Of a stretch of 64,000 bases of DNA, positions 1 through 9,290 are shown in pieces. Under the pieces are notes generated by a model. It saw nothing but the letters and a program-made list of their open reading frames with translations, was not told the DNA's origin and made no database searches. The first letter of the stretch is position 1; each line of letters starts with the position of its first letter. The position numbers were made by a program, and so were the translations under genes. The DNA is from Toxorhynchites rutilus septentrionalis (taxonomy: Eukaryota > Arthropoda > Insecta > Diptera > Culicidae), in contig NC_073745.1 of the NCBI RefSeq assembly GCF_029784135.1, forward strand, positions 44,437,521-44,501,520, given 5' to 3'.

Positions 1-301
1 AAAACGTAGCGATATTAAAAAATATTTTTTTCGTCTCAATAACTTTTAACATATTATTCGTGTTGCACAATGAAAACAATTAAAAGTTACGCTTTAGTCA
101 AAACAACCGAAACGGAATACAAAACTTTCATTCGAATAAAAAATACTCATGTTTTGTCATTGGTCGATTCGTCGATTCTACAGTTATTCAATGCCAAACT
201 GATGTAGTGGTTCTAAAATTTTCGTGAAAAGTGGGTGTTTTGTTCTTTATCGCAAAATATTATACCCGTTTTTTATTTTTTTCATAAGGGTGCCCATTTT
301 T
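1..301. other. AT-rich sequence, nothing recognised
   Basis: No coding region, tRNA-like box or inverted repeat is visible. The stretch ends with an 'aagggtgccc' motif (about 287-297). The same motif marks the ends of a dispersed AT-rich repeat found at 36.9, 37.2 and 53.9 kb, so this is probably a repeat margin. Confidence 0.4.
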
Positions 302-1090
302 TTGACGTAGGACTACGTCTTCCATTTCTATACCGGGGTGTATAATCAAAGTTTCGAAAACGAAAGCGTTACGCCGGAGACCGAGTTTTTGAGCGTTGAA
401 AGCTGCTAAACAACTGAATGAAATGGTATGATAAACACTTCATTCGAAACATAAAATGTCTACGCGTTATATACTTGTTACTTTTTGATCCAAAAACTTG
501 TTTCAATAGCCTTAAAATTTCTTTCAAAACAGGCTATTGAAATCACCAATCAGTATATAAGCGAGCGCCGCTCGGAAAACCACTCAGTTATAATTGAACA
601 GCGATTGGAGCAAGTAGCGCTGATGAACGGTGTCACCAAGAGCCTGTTTGTGCACCTTAGGCCAGAGGGGAATCCATCAGGAGGAGAGTGATGCCACTGA
701 AAGGGCGACCAAGAAATTACCGGGATCGAAAATTGATTCAGCTTGATGCATCGGAGCAGCCACCACACACATACACGCGCGCAACTCTTTTCGTTTGGTT
801 GTTATCCAGCATCTAGAAGAATCCGGAAAGATGTCATCGTTGCTGGAAAATAATCTGCCAGTTCCCCGTGCAATTGAAAATTACATTCAAGCGAAAGAGT
901 TTATTTTAATGTTTTCTATCTATATAATACTGCGACCAAATACATTTGGTTTTGTGATTTTTCAATCAAGTGCAATTAGCGGGAAAGCTTCTGAAGATTA
1001 TTCTTCACCATCAGTAGAGTATTTTCGTATCCAATATTGGATGCGCGCGCAACGAAAAATGTTTCGCATCGCAAAAATCATATAATTTTC
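302..1090 (+). mobile_element. MITE-like element, promoter-bearing family, copy 1
   Basis: The left end is the palindromic terminus TTGACGTAGGACTACGTC at 302-319. The body is clearly homologous to 16388-17252 over several hundred bases. It contains a well-formed RNA polymerase II core promoter (TATATAA at 554-560, TCAGTT initiator at 584-589). Downstream there is an ORF (485-691) that is only partly shared with the second copy. The right end of this copy is decayed and I set it only approximately. No transposase is encoded, so it would be a non-autonomous element. Confidence 0.6.
554..590 (+). promoter_or_regulatory. TATA-Inr core promoter inside MITE copy 1
   Basis: TATATAA at 554-560 is followed by an arthropod initiator TCAGTT whose A is at 586, 32 bases after the first T of the TATA box. 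This is textbook TATA-Inr spacing. The same two motifs with the same spacing occur in the second copy of the element (16640-16673). Activity is inferred, not shown. Confidence 0.55.
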
Positions 1091-1685
1091 AATCGATTAT
1101 TGCTCAGTCGCTGAAAGTTTCATAATCAAAGAGTTCATTCGCCTCTAGTTTGCCTTCCAAATTGCCATCGTAAACCACACCTATGGTCCGAAAAGCCATT
1201 TTTTCCCAAATTGGCTTTTTTCTAAAAGTCACAGTCAAATTAAGGTCAAGGAGCTTCTTTTAAAAAATGTCATAGCTGGAAATTTGTTAATTTAAATAAT
1301 TTTAAATTCATTAAATTAGATTTTGTTTTCGAAATTATTGATATTTGTTTTTTTATAGTTTGGATGGTTAAATATAGAGGGCGCTATTTGGTTTTTTTTT
1401 ATTTGTTTCTCATAATTAAGGTTTATCTACATGACATATTCGAAAAATCAGCGAATTTTCATCGGTTTTGAGTTATGGTTTTTCAAAGTTATCTTGTTTT
1501 CAGTCTTCGTAGCGCATGCGAAAGAAACTTCCCAAGCTTGACCGATTTTTCAGTACACTATCAAGCAATAAAATCACTTTGTGCTGCTTTGTTTTGGTAC
1601 TTTGGTCGTTTTTCACAAAAAGATCGAGTCAAATTAATAATGCGGTAGTGTTCCGCATTACCGTCAGGTTTCGTTACTGGACTTA
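1091..1685. other. AT-rich intergenic sequence
   Basis: No gene is recognisable. A short motif AGTTCATTCGCCTCTAG near 1130-1147 matches the reverse complement of the 3' tail of the I-clade LINE at 48.16 kb, but there is no A-rich tail or target duplication here, so I do not call an insertion. Confidence 0.4.
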
Positions 1686-2035
1686 CCTAAGATCGTGACA
1701 TGAAATCGGGTGTTTCCAAAAAAATATTTCTGCCTTCAAATTGCATGAAAAGGCGAGATCTACTGTCGTCTCGAGAATATCTTTTTTAGTGGTTCTGGGA
1801 TTTAGTGGGTTTTTTTTCGAAATACGAGGCAAAATGTATGAATTAGGATACCAATAAAAAATTTCATCCCGATTTTTCATACGGGACTTCCTGCGAAATG
1901 TTGATTTGCACGATTAAATACCTTATGCAGAATATTAGCTCAATCGGACTTTATTAACTAGCGTCGCAAACGTCTGAATTTAAGTGTTTTGAAAACCAAA
2001 AAAATCACACAATGTTTTCTCGACGCAGTTTTGAG
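1686..2035 (-). repeat. AT-rich dispersed repeat (about 330-bp unit family), copy 1
   Basis: This stretch shares ordered motifs (gaaatgttgatttgcac, atattagctcaatcggac, gtcgcaaacgt, then a-rich 'gaaaatcgaaaaatcac'-type sequence) with 36.9-37.4, 38.9-39.2 and 51.6-52.57 kb. Units occur singly or in tandem. It has no coding capacity. Confidence 0.6.
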
Positions 2036-3896
2036 ACACTTGAAATATTTTTTTTGAACTCCGATTCGATGAGCTATCCTGATTTTTTCCTGATGTTTAT
2101 TTTAATCCTTCCTGATTTTTGAAACTATAACAGACAACCCTGCCAATGCCAATCAATCAATGCATTTGAAAATTAATTGACAAAGTTTCAAATTTGCTTG
2201 ATATCTTTCCTACGTAGTCTATCCGGGTGTGCTGCGTATGTGGTTGACTTCAGCGAACGGTTGTTTCTATCTTTACCCCGTTTATTACAAGGTCTTCCCA
2301 GATCTGCACTCACATGTGAGTTCCCTGTTTGTTCTAGCGATTCATTCTAGCGAAGTGATGTAACCGGAACAATCCATTTGGCCGAATGCACACAGAACAA
2401 ATCATGTGTGCTAAATACACAACCCGCGCACGGAAATGCGAGCGCCGGATGCGAAAAAACAAATATGTACAACTATTTTAGCGCTGCTCGAGATTCCCAA
2501 GTAAATCGCCCCTAAAGATATGAATCAGGCTAACAGTTTCTCCCTTCACTTGAGACGGTACGACGGGAAGACCTCCGCTAACTCCAAGTCAGCGCACGAC
2601 ACAGCAAACACGAAGCTCGGAAAAGAAACTTATCTGTAGGAGGAGATTATTTTTGTTGCTGTTAAATAGTCTTATGGCATTGTCATCTTACACACATCTG
2701 ATCTTGGCTGCGCGTGAGCCGAAAATGGGCAGAAAAAATCAGACAGCCTGTGATGTATGACATAAGGTTGAGGTCGCGTTTAAGCTGACTTTACGATGTT
2801 TGTACAACCACTCCGTCTCCGTTTGTGACGCTGAACCACAGTGGCTTAATCGCTGGGATTTACAGGCGGTTTCTTTTTTTTCTGTGTTTGTTCGTTGTTC
2901 GTTGGATCGATGAGTTCCATCAGTTGTTTCGGACGTTGCCTGTGCTACTGGAAAACGCACCGAATGCATATGATCTAGGGTAATTTTATTGCTGTAGGCT
3001 TAAGCAGCGAGTGTGAGGTTCGGGTATTAAGATAACAAACTGTAAATAAACACGCAACTGAAATGGGTGGGATGTATCATTAGTAATGATTACCACATGG
3101 GAAAGCAGGGGACTCGCAGGATGGGAACCTTTGTGAGGAAGTGGGTAATAGTTCGTTTAATTTCTTCCAAATTGCGAAACATTTGATCCACTTTTGTGAC
3201 TCGGGCTTTTATCCAGCTCGCCCATTGCGTGAATCATCTGTCTACACGTTCACAGCTTCCTGCCGCCCATGCAAGATCGAGATGCCCTGCGTTGGCGCAA
3301 TAGGTCTTCCCAAGCAGTTCTCCGTTAAACAAGACAAAACTCATAAGAAGGCTCCTTGCTGCCCTGGGATAATTAATGGTGACAACACTACTTTAGCCCG
3401 ATTATTTATTATTCCGCTCCGGTCGCCGGTTTTATATTACCTCGCTGATGAAGTTTAAAGGCCCTATTTAACGTACTCCCAGCGAGCGCAGTTCTGCCGG
3501 AGCCGGAGCGCGTGTTATTAACCACCAACCGGCTGCCGCAACCAAGTGCCACCGCTTGTAGAAAATTGCACACCTTACCGCCCACGCGTGCGACTGTGGG
3601 TCGGTTTACGCGCTTCGTTGAGCGGAAACTGCATGCTGCTGCCTGTGATATCTATTTTGCTCTCTGGAGACGATCGTAACAGCGCGCTTACTACAGTTAA
3701 AGAACTCCTTTTTGACTCCCTTTTTCCGCCCCTCTCGACATGATGCTGCAGAAAGATGCATGCTAGCTATCTGCTGCAACTGCAATTGAGCGAGCGCCAG
3801 GGTTTAACTGTTGAGGCGGTTCAACGCCGAAGAACCAGTTGAAACTGCTTAATTTATTGTAGAATTATTATTGCACTGATGAGAATTATAAAAAAA
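2036..3896. other. Non-repetitive, moderately GC-richer sequence without a recognised gene
   Basis: Composition is more balanced than in the flanking repeats, especially 2,240-3,760. The short ORFs here (for example 3141-3458 and 3546-3743) show no domain, signal peptide or splice-site arrangement that I recognise. It could hold regulatory DNA or introns of a host gene outside the window. Confidence 0.3.
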
Positions 3897-4139
3897 TTAC
3901 ATTTGTTGAAGAAAATTCAGTCCTTCTGGTACTAGTCGTGCTGCGACTTTTCTCATGTCCAAAACATCACCCAAAATATGTCGAACGGTCTCTTGGGAGA
4001 TATATAATTCACTGGCTAGCTTTCTCAAACTGAAATGGCGATTTCCGAGCGTCATTCCTTTTATTATGTCAGTTGAGGATTTGGATGTTCGTCCTTGACG
4101 TGACAATTCGGCCGTCTTTGGATGTCTTGTACCATTCAT
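3897..4139 (-). pseudogene. mariner (DD34D) transposase fragment, helix-turn-helix region
   Basis: The 80-residue translation matches the DNA-binding part of mariner transposases. It contains RKLASELYISQETVRHILGD, the second helix-turn-helix, followed by a linker of the 'MRKVAARLVP' type and 'NFLQ'. The paired HTH domain normally binds the terminal inverted repeats. The catalytic DD34D domain is absent and a stop follows directly, so this is about one quarter of the usual 345 residues. No inverted termini were found around it. It cannot make an active transposase. Assignment to mariner is well supported by motif; the subfamily is not resolved. Confidence 0.7.
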
Positions 4140-4192
4140 GCACCCGTGAGAAAATCAACGCCAAATCAGTCGATTTCGATGCGACCTTCTCG

Positions 4193-4362
4193 GATTTTGA
4201 CTTAGGACTATGTCTTTGATTTCTATATAGGGGGGAGGGGGTAACTCTACGAAGAATTTAACCATTCATTAAGAGTTTTCAAACGCTTATTACTCAAAAT
4301 CGTTATTGCGGCATATGTTGTGTCATAAGCCATTAGACAGGAAATTTATCCAGCATTTTTTT
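4193..4362 (+). repeat. Dispersed repeat Y, left copy
   Basis: It begins with a degenerate TTGACTTAGGACTATGTC terminus and runs through 'ataggggggaggggg' and 'attaagagttttcaaacgc'. The reverse complement of the same block lies at 6754-6887, between the two H2A-derived elements. Confidence 0.6.
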
Positions 4363-4384
4363 TGCTTGAAACATGAGAAGTGAA

Positions 4385-5038
4385 TAAATAAAAGGTTGAT
4401 GGGTCTGAGCCCAGAGGCACGATCGCGATCTTGACATAGGACTGTGATTGTGTGTAGTAATTGCATTCGAATTGAGTTTTTTCATTATTCAAAATCTGTA
4501 TTTTTGTCTTATTTGATACATCAAATGGATGTCATGAACATATGCGTGAGTATACCTTTTTGAACTTCTAAATCACCAACCGGTTAAATTCATTATTTGC
4601 ATTTTTTACATAACCAAAAAACATACTCGATGAAATGACATCCTGGACCACGATTCCATAAATTGTTAGTAGCAAGACCTACACGTGAATTGAGCACGAA
4701 TTGATTGGACAACTACCTGAACTTCAATCTAATAAAATTCCTATCGACGTTTAACCTTTTGAGCCAGACTGTCGTCAAATCTTTGGGGAGTATAGAGTGA
4801 AATCATCCAATATCAACTTCAAGATCATCCCTAAATCATCCCTCCATTGATTCTGACAACTGATAAATGCCTATAATCGGCAAATCGAGAATAATTCATA
4901 ATACGCATCTAATCACATTATGAGCTAACGCCAAATTGTAGGCAAAAAGATTGCTCGTAGTGTTGTGGGGGAAAACGAGGCTAGTAAAATCGAAAAAAAC
5001 ATACTCATTAGAATTGTCAAATTGTTAACTTTTTTTTT
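4385..5038 (+). repeat. Left arm of a large inverted structure (element X)
   Basis: Motifs 'gttgatgggtctgagccc', 'cttgacataggactgtg', 'tgtgtagtaattg' and 'cagtt/caactgataaatgcc' reappear as reverse complement, in mirrored order, at 8786-9825. The two arms enclose the pair of H2A-derived elements. I see no protein coding in the arm. Confidence 0.55.
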
Positions 5039-5245
5039 TACTATATTCACTGTCCATGTCTTGAGCCAAAAAAAAAGACGGGTGGGTAATGTCGGGGACA
5101 TAACCGGAGGACTATACAAAGGGGACAGCTTTTGTTAAATATATATTTTTTATATATTGTTTTATTTTCTTCTCCTACGTGAATACCTACTTATCTACCT
5201 GAAAAATGGATTAGTTTACTGTTTACTCTTTATGAACATGTTGAT

Positions 5246-5261
5246 GGTTCTGAAAAGGACC
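5246..5261 (-). terminator. Histone-type 3' stem-loop, distal, copy A
   Basis: The minus-strand sequence GGTCCTTTTCAGAACC has the conserved six-base stem and UUUC loop of replication-dependent histone mRNAs, with one G-U or mismatched pair in the stem. Confidence 0.6.
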
Positions 5262-5783
5262 TTTGGTGTTGTGTTTTTGTTATCACTCGATATCCCCATC
5301 TTGTTCGGTTAAACCTTCCTGTTTAGCTATTGCGTTTGCCACTCGCCACAGCTTTCACAGTTGGAAAATTTCTTCCCATCCAGCTTGTGACATGTTGTTC
5401 AGTAAATTACATTTTATGCGACGTGCCGAAACACCCAGTGTCGCATTGGAGGCGATTTTAACCTGTGTTTTAACCATAATTTGGACCCCGAACTCTATGT
5501 TTACAAAAATGTCGCATTACATGTCCGTCCAATTAGCTAAATGTCGAACTAATTGTAAATTACTGTACTTTCAATTTGGAAACAATTTGAGAATTGGTGA
5601 AAATTGAATAATCAGGAAAGTCCCCAACTATCAATAAGCCCAGAACAACTGCCAAATTCACATACTCATCAGATCCTGGCAAACAAATTATGAAAAAATC
5701 AATTTGTGTTTTATTATTATTTTGGATATTATTTTAGAATGCATTGAACTGTATTTCGTAAACTCTTTTTTGAAAGGTTTAAT

Positions 5784-5799
5784 GGCTCTGATAAGCGCC
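5784..5799 (-). terminator. Decayed histone 3' stem-loop, proximal, copy A
   Basis: Minus strand GGCGCTTATCAGAGCC. The position downstream of the H2A-like reading frame and alignment with 7638-7653 and 41020-41035 support histone origin. The loop is mutated (UUAU instead of UUUC). Confidence 0.5.
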
Positions 5800-6030
5800 G
5801 TGTTTTATGGAATGGTTCCAATTTAGAAAACTTAGTACTCGTGGTTTAAAAAAAAAACATTTCGAACGCCCTCGATGTCGCCTTGTTCTGATTTTGCCAC
5901 CAAAGCAGATTGTATAAAGAACAAACTTTTTTCTTCCGCTACCTGCTGTCGTTTTGCGATTGCGTTTGCCACTCGCTGCAACTGCCTGTTGTTGTCTTGA
6001 TGTCCACCGAACCGAATGTGGTCTGTTCTG

Positions 6031-6224
6031 AATGCGGGTTTTCTTATCGTCGCGAGCAGCTTTTCCACTTCGGCGGCCGAAACTATATAACGCCGGCTAG
6101 GTGGACTGGTGCACTGGTACTAACGCGCTCGGCCTAGCTACCCTTGCGAGGACTTCGAATCAACACGGTTCGAGCGGGATTTTGCCTTTCCCTTCACTTT
6201 TCCTCCTTTGCCATATCCAACCAT
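6031..6224 (-). pseudogene. Histone H2A pseudogene, copy A
   Basis: From the ATG at 6224 the minus strand encodes a decayed H2A N-tail ('GYGKGGKVKG...' in place of SGRGKGGKVKG). After an internal deletion the coding trace resumes with residues matching the ELAGNAARDNKKTR helix region. H2A normally dimerises with H2B in the nucleosome; this copy has stops and frameshifts and cannot do so. It is bounded upstream by a promoter-like stretch without an obvious TATA box and downstream by a histone stem-loop. Copy C at 40.6 kb shows the homology more clearly. Confidence 0.6.
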
Positions 6225-6753
6225 GGCTGCTTGTGTTGGTTTGTTGATGTGATGTGATGCGAAACGATGTGGTGTACGGTTTGGATGAGAATGATCGTTA
6301 CGGCAGCGGAGCGGGGATTTTTAAGCTGACTGGCTGGCTCGAGAATTACGCATGTGTGAGACTGCGACCAATGTTTCGTTCATATTTTTTCTTTTTCTTT
6401 CCAATCGTGCTTCATTGTATTTCGCTGCTGCTCTGGTTTCCCGTTTTGGTCCGTACGATTTGAGGAGCACAAAATGGACCAATCAAAAATGGGCACATAG
6501 TGCATTTGGACAATGCTTGATATTTCACAATTATTCAATTATTTATCTCAAGAAAAATGAAATGTTATTCGTTATGATAGATGCGTAGATATATTTCCTA
6601 TCAATTGATGCAAAAACCCTTGCGATCTATTGAGAAATGCTCGAGTTATAAGCGTTCCAAATCTTGCATTTTTTCCTACTTGTTCAGTGCCTAGATTTCC
6701 ATTTCACCCCCTATATCTTCCGGTTAGACGTAGTCCTACGTCAAAATTCTGGA

Positions 6754-6887
6754 TAAATTTCCTGGTATATAACACAACATATGTCGCGATAACGATTTTG
6801 AGTAATATGTGTTTAAAAACTCTTAATGAATCGTTACATTTTTCATAGAGTTTCCCCCCTATATAGAAAGACATAGTCCTGTGTCAA
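6754..6887 (-). repeat. Dispersed repeat Y, inverted copy
   Basis: This is the reverse complement of 4193-4362: it shares 'ggataaatttcctg', 'cgcgataacgattttgag', 'aaaactcttaatgaa' and the end 'agacatagtcctgtgtca'. It separates H2A-derived copies A and B. Confidence 0.6.
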
Positions 6888-7070
6888 AAAAAAGACGGGT
6901 GGGTAATGTCGGGGACATAACCGGAGTGACGTAGGACTATACAAAGGGGACAACTTTTGTTAAATATATATTTTAAATATATTGTTTTATTTTCTTCTCC
7001 TACGTGAATACCTACCTATCCACCTGAAAAATGGATTAGTTTACTGTTTATTCTTTATGAATATGTTGAT

Positions 7071-7086
7071 GGTTCTGAAAAGAACC
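7071..7086 (-). terminator. Perfect histone 3' stem-loop, distal, copy B
   Basis: Minus strand GGTTCTTTTCAGAACC: a perfect six-base-pair stem with a UUUC loop, matching the consensus for stem-loop-binding-protein recognition. Confidence 0.7.
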
Positions 7087-7637
7087 TTTGGTGTTGTGTT
7101 TTTCACTCGATATTCCCATCTTGTTCGGTTAAACCTTCCTGTTTAGCTATTACGTTTGCCACTCGCCACAGCTTTCACAGTTGAAAATTTCTTCCCATCC
7201 AGCTTGTGACATATTTTACAGTAAATTACATTCAATGGCACGTCGCATTACCACCACTCAGTATCGGATTGGAGGTAATTTTAACCTGTAATTGAACATT
7301 TGCGATGACAGTGGTACAGTGTCGACTTTCAATGTGGGGTCATAATTTGGACCCCGAACTCTATGTTTACAAAAATGTCCAACTAAATATGTCGCATTAC
7401 AGGTCCATCCAATTAGCTAAATGTCGAGATAAGTGTAAATTACTGTACTTTCAATCTAGAAGCAATTTAAGAATTGGTGAAAATCAATAAGCTCAGAACA
7501 ACTGCCAAATTCACATACTCATCATATTCTGGCAAACAAATTATGAAAAAATCAATTTGTGTTTTATTATTATTTTGGATATTGTTTCAGAAAGCATTGA
7601 ACTGTATTTCCTAAACTCTTTTTTTGGAAGGTTTAAT

Positions 7638-7653
7638 GGCCCTGAAAAGCGCC
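7638..7653 (-). terminator. Histone 3' stem-loop, proximal, copy B
   Basis: Minus strand GGCGCTTTTCAGGGCC, one mismatch in the stem, canonical UUUC loop. It lies about 430 bp downstream of the H2A ATG, as expected for a 375-bp coding region plus a short 3' UTR. Confidence 0.65.
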
Positions 7654-7880
7654 TTGTTTTATGGAATGGTTCCAATTTAGAAAACTTAGTACTCGTGGTT
7701 TTGAAAAAAAAACCATTTCGAACGCCCTCGATGCCGCCTTGTTCTGGATTTGCCACCAAAGCAGTTTGTATAAAGAACAAACTTTTTTCTTCTGCTACCT
7801 GATGCCGTTTTGCGATTGCGTTTGCCACTCGCCACTCGCTGCAACTGCCTGTTGTTGTCTTGATATGTTCTGTTCTGAAT

Positions 7881-8081
7881 GCGGTTTTTCTTATCGTCGC
7901 GAGCAGCTTTACCAGCCAACTCGATCACTTCGGCGACCGAAACTATATAACGCCGGCTAGGTGGACTGGTGCACTGGTACTAACGCGCTCGGCCTAGCTA
8001 CCCTTGCGGGGAACAGATAAACACGGTTCGAGCGGGTTTTTGCCTTTCCCTTCATTTTCCTCCTTTACCATGTCCAGACAT
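7881..8081 (-). pseudogene. Histone H2A pseudogene, copy B
   Basis: The ATG at 8081 opens MSGHGKGGK on the minus strand. One base is then missing compared with copy C (GGAAAATGAAGG instead of GGAAAAGTGAAGG), which shifts the frame. The coding trace later recovers H2A residues of the ELAGKAARDDKK type (near 7,900). It is nonfunctional. It lies head-to-tail with copy A. Confidence 0.6.
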
Positions 8082-8137
8082 GGCTGCTTGGGTTGGTTTG
8101 TTGATGTGTACGATTTGAATGAGTATGATCGTTACGG

Positions 8138-8331
8138 AAGGAAGGAAGGTATTGTATTATAGAGACTTTAAACTTTTGCAGTTCATTCGTCTCTAGCCTT
8201 GAGAAAGGCCCTTTGAAAACTCTACTCTACTCCAGCGCTACCACCTCCGCCTTCTTGCCTTGAGAAAGGCACTCGATCCCTCGCCGTCCAGCTCGTCCAG
8301 CAACGATGTTGTCCAGTCGGTGTCCACACAA
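8138..8331 (-). mobile_element. SINE-like retroinsertion in copy B
   Basis: A 194-bp insertion is flanked by a 16-bp target duplication (8122-8137 and 8332-8347, agaatgatcgttacgg with one mismatch). Copy A has the uninterrupted site at about 6287-6310. On the minus strand it ends in CTAGAGACGAATGAACTGCA, then AAGTTTAAAGTCTCTATAAT and a tail of AATACC/TTCC repeats. That 3' part is shared with the I-clade LINE tail at 48162-48200. Confidence 0.7.
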
Positions 8332-8846
8332 AGAATGATCGTTACGGCAGCGGAGCGGGGATTTTTAAGCTGACTGGCTGGTAGAGAATTACGCATGTGT
8401 GAGACTGCGACCAATGTTTCGTTCATTTTTTTCTTTTTCCTTTCCAATCGTGCTTCATTCTATTTCGCTGCTGCTCTGGTTGCCCGTTTTGGTCGGTACG
8501 ATTTGAGGAGCACAAATGGACCAATCAAAAATGGGCACATAGTGCATTTTGACAATGCTTGATATTCACAATTATTCAATTATTTATCTCAAGAAAAATG
8601 AAATGTTATTCATTATGATAGATGCGTAGATATATTTCCTATCAATTGCTGCAAAAACCTTTGCGATCTATTGAGAAATGCTCGAGTTATAAGCGTTCCA
8701 AATCTTGCATTTTTTCTTACTTGTTCAGTGCCTAGATTTCCATTTCACCCCCTATATCTTCCGGTTAGACGTAGTCCTACGTCAAAAAAGTTAACAATTT
8801 GGCGATTAGATGGGTTTTTTTTTTCATTGCACTAACCACTCACTGT

Positions 8847-9122
8847 ACAGTGCACCCGTGGCCGAGTGGTTAGCGTCTCACATTATCATGCCGGGTGTTC
8901 GGGTTCGATTCCCGTTCTGGCCGGGGGATTTTTCGTCAAAGAAATTTCCTTCGACTTGCACTGTGGTCATGCGTATTCAAGAGCTTGCCCCTCGGAATAC
9001 ATTCAAGGCGTGTTATTTGGCTTAAGAAATCTCGACCAAGTATTAATAAATGACGCTAGTTAATGCATACGTTGAGACGGCAAAAGTTCCACAAGGGAAC
9101 GATAACGCCATTCAAGAAGAAG
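8847..9122 (+). mobile_element. tRNA-derived SINE, copy 1
   Basis: The head resembles a tRNA gene with Pol III internal promoter boxes: A box TGGCCGAGTGG and B box GGTTCGATTCC. The body is about 190 bp and ends in an AAG-rich tail. A 13-bp target duplication AACCACTCACTGT flanks it (8834-8846 and 9123-9135). Homologous copies are at 13373 and 61809. Confidence 0.8.
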
Positions 9123-9199
9123 AACCACTCACTGTTCTCCCTGATCCAACGAGCAATATTTTGCCTACATTCCGGCGATAGTTCACAATTTTAATCGAT

Positions 9200-9290
9200 G
9201 CACGCGTACCTCGTAAAAAACCGCGTTAATTCGAAAATCCGCGTAAAAAAACGCGTTAATTCGAAAATCCGCGTAAAGAAAACCTTGTAA
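9200..9290. repeat. Short tandem direct repeat
   Basis: Two near-identical units of about 31 bp contain 'cgcgttaattcgaaaatccg', and a partial third follows. It may be the end of a pogo/Tc1-type element, but no partner end is seen. Confidence 0.45.

Larger units (their letters stand above)
5073..6746 (-). mobile_element. Histone H2A-derived mobile element, copy A
   Basis: On the minus strand this 1.7-kb element reads as follows: palindromic end GACGTAGTCCTACGTC (6727-6742), about 230 bp of subterminal sequence, a histone-type promoter region, a decayed H2A coding part beginning at 6224, a histone 3' stem-loop (5784-5799), a second segment ending in another stem-loop (5246-5261), an AT-rich stretch, and a right end carrying an imperfect hairpin (GGTAATGTC / GACATAACC). 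In this copy the right-end motif TGACGTAGGACT lacks its first half. There are sister copies at 6891-8789, 40060-41585 and 48220-48903. No transposase is encoded, so any mobility would have to be supplied in trans. Confidence 0.65.
6891..8789 (-). mobile_element. Histone H2A-derived mobile element, copy B
   Basis: Tandem to copy A in the same orientation. The right-end hairpin plus GTGACGTAGGACT (6891-6945) and the palindromic left end GACGTAGTCCTACGTC (8768-8783) are both present, so this is the most complete copy at its ends. It holds both histone stem-loops (7071-7086 and 7638-7653), the H2A pseudogene starting at 8081, and a promoter region interrupted by a 194-bp retroinsertion (8138-8331). 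Confidence 0.65.

Noticed and set aside
1126..1147. Another LINE-tail insertion
   Set aside because: Only a 17-base match, no tail and no target duplication.
8847..9122. tRNA gene suggested by A and B boxes (also 13373, 60950 and 61809)
   Set aside because: The heads do not fold into a full cloverleaf with an acceptor stem, and at 8847 and 13373 the sequence continues for about 190 bp to an AAG tail with target duplications. They are SINEs or SINE fragments.
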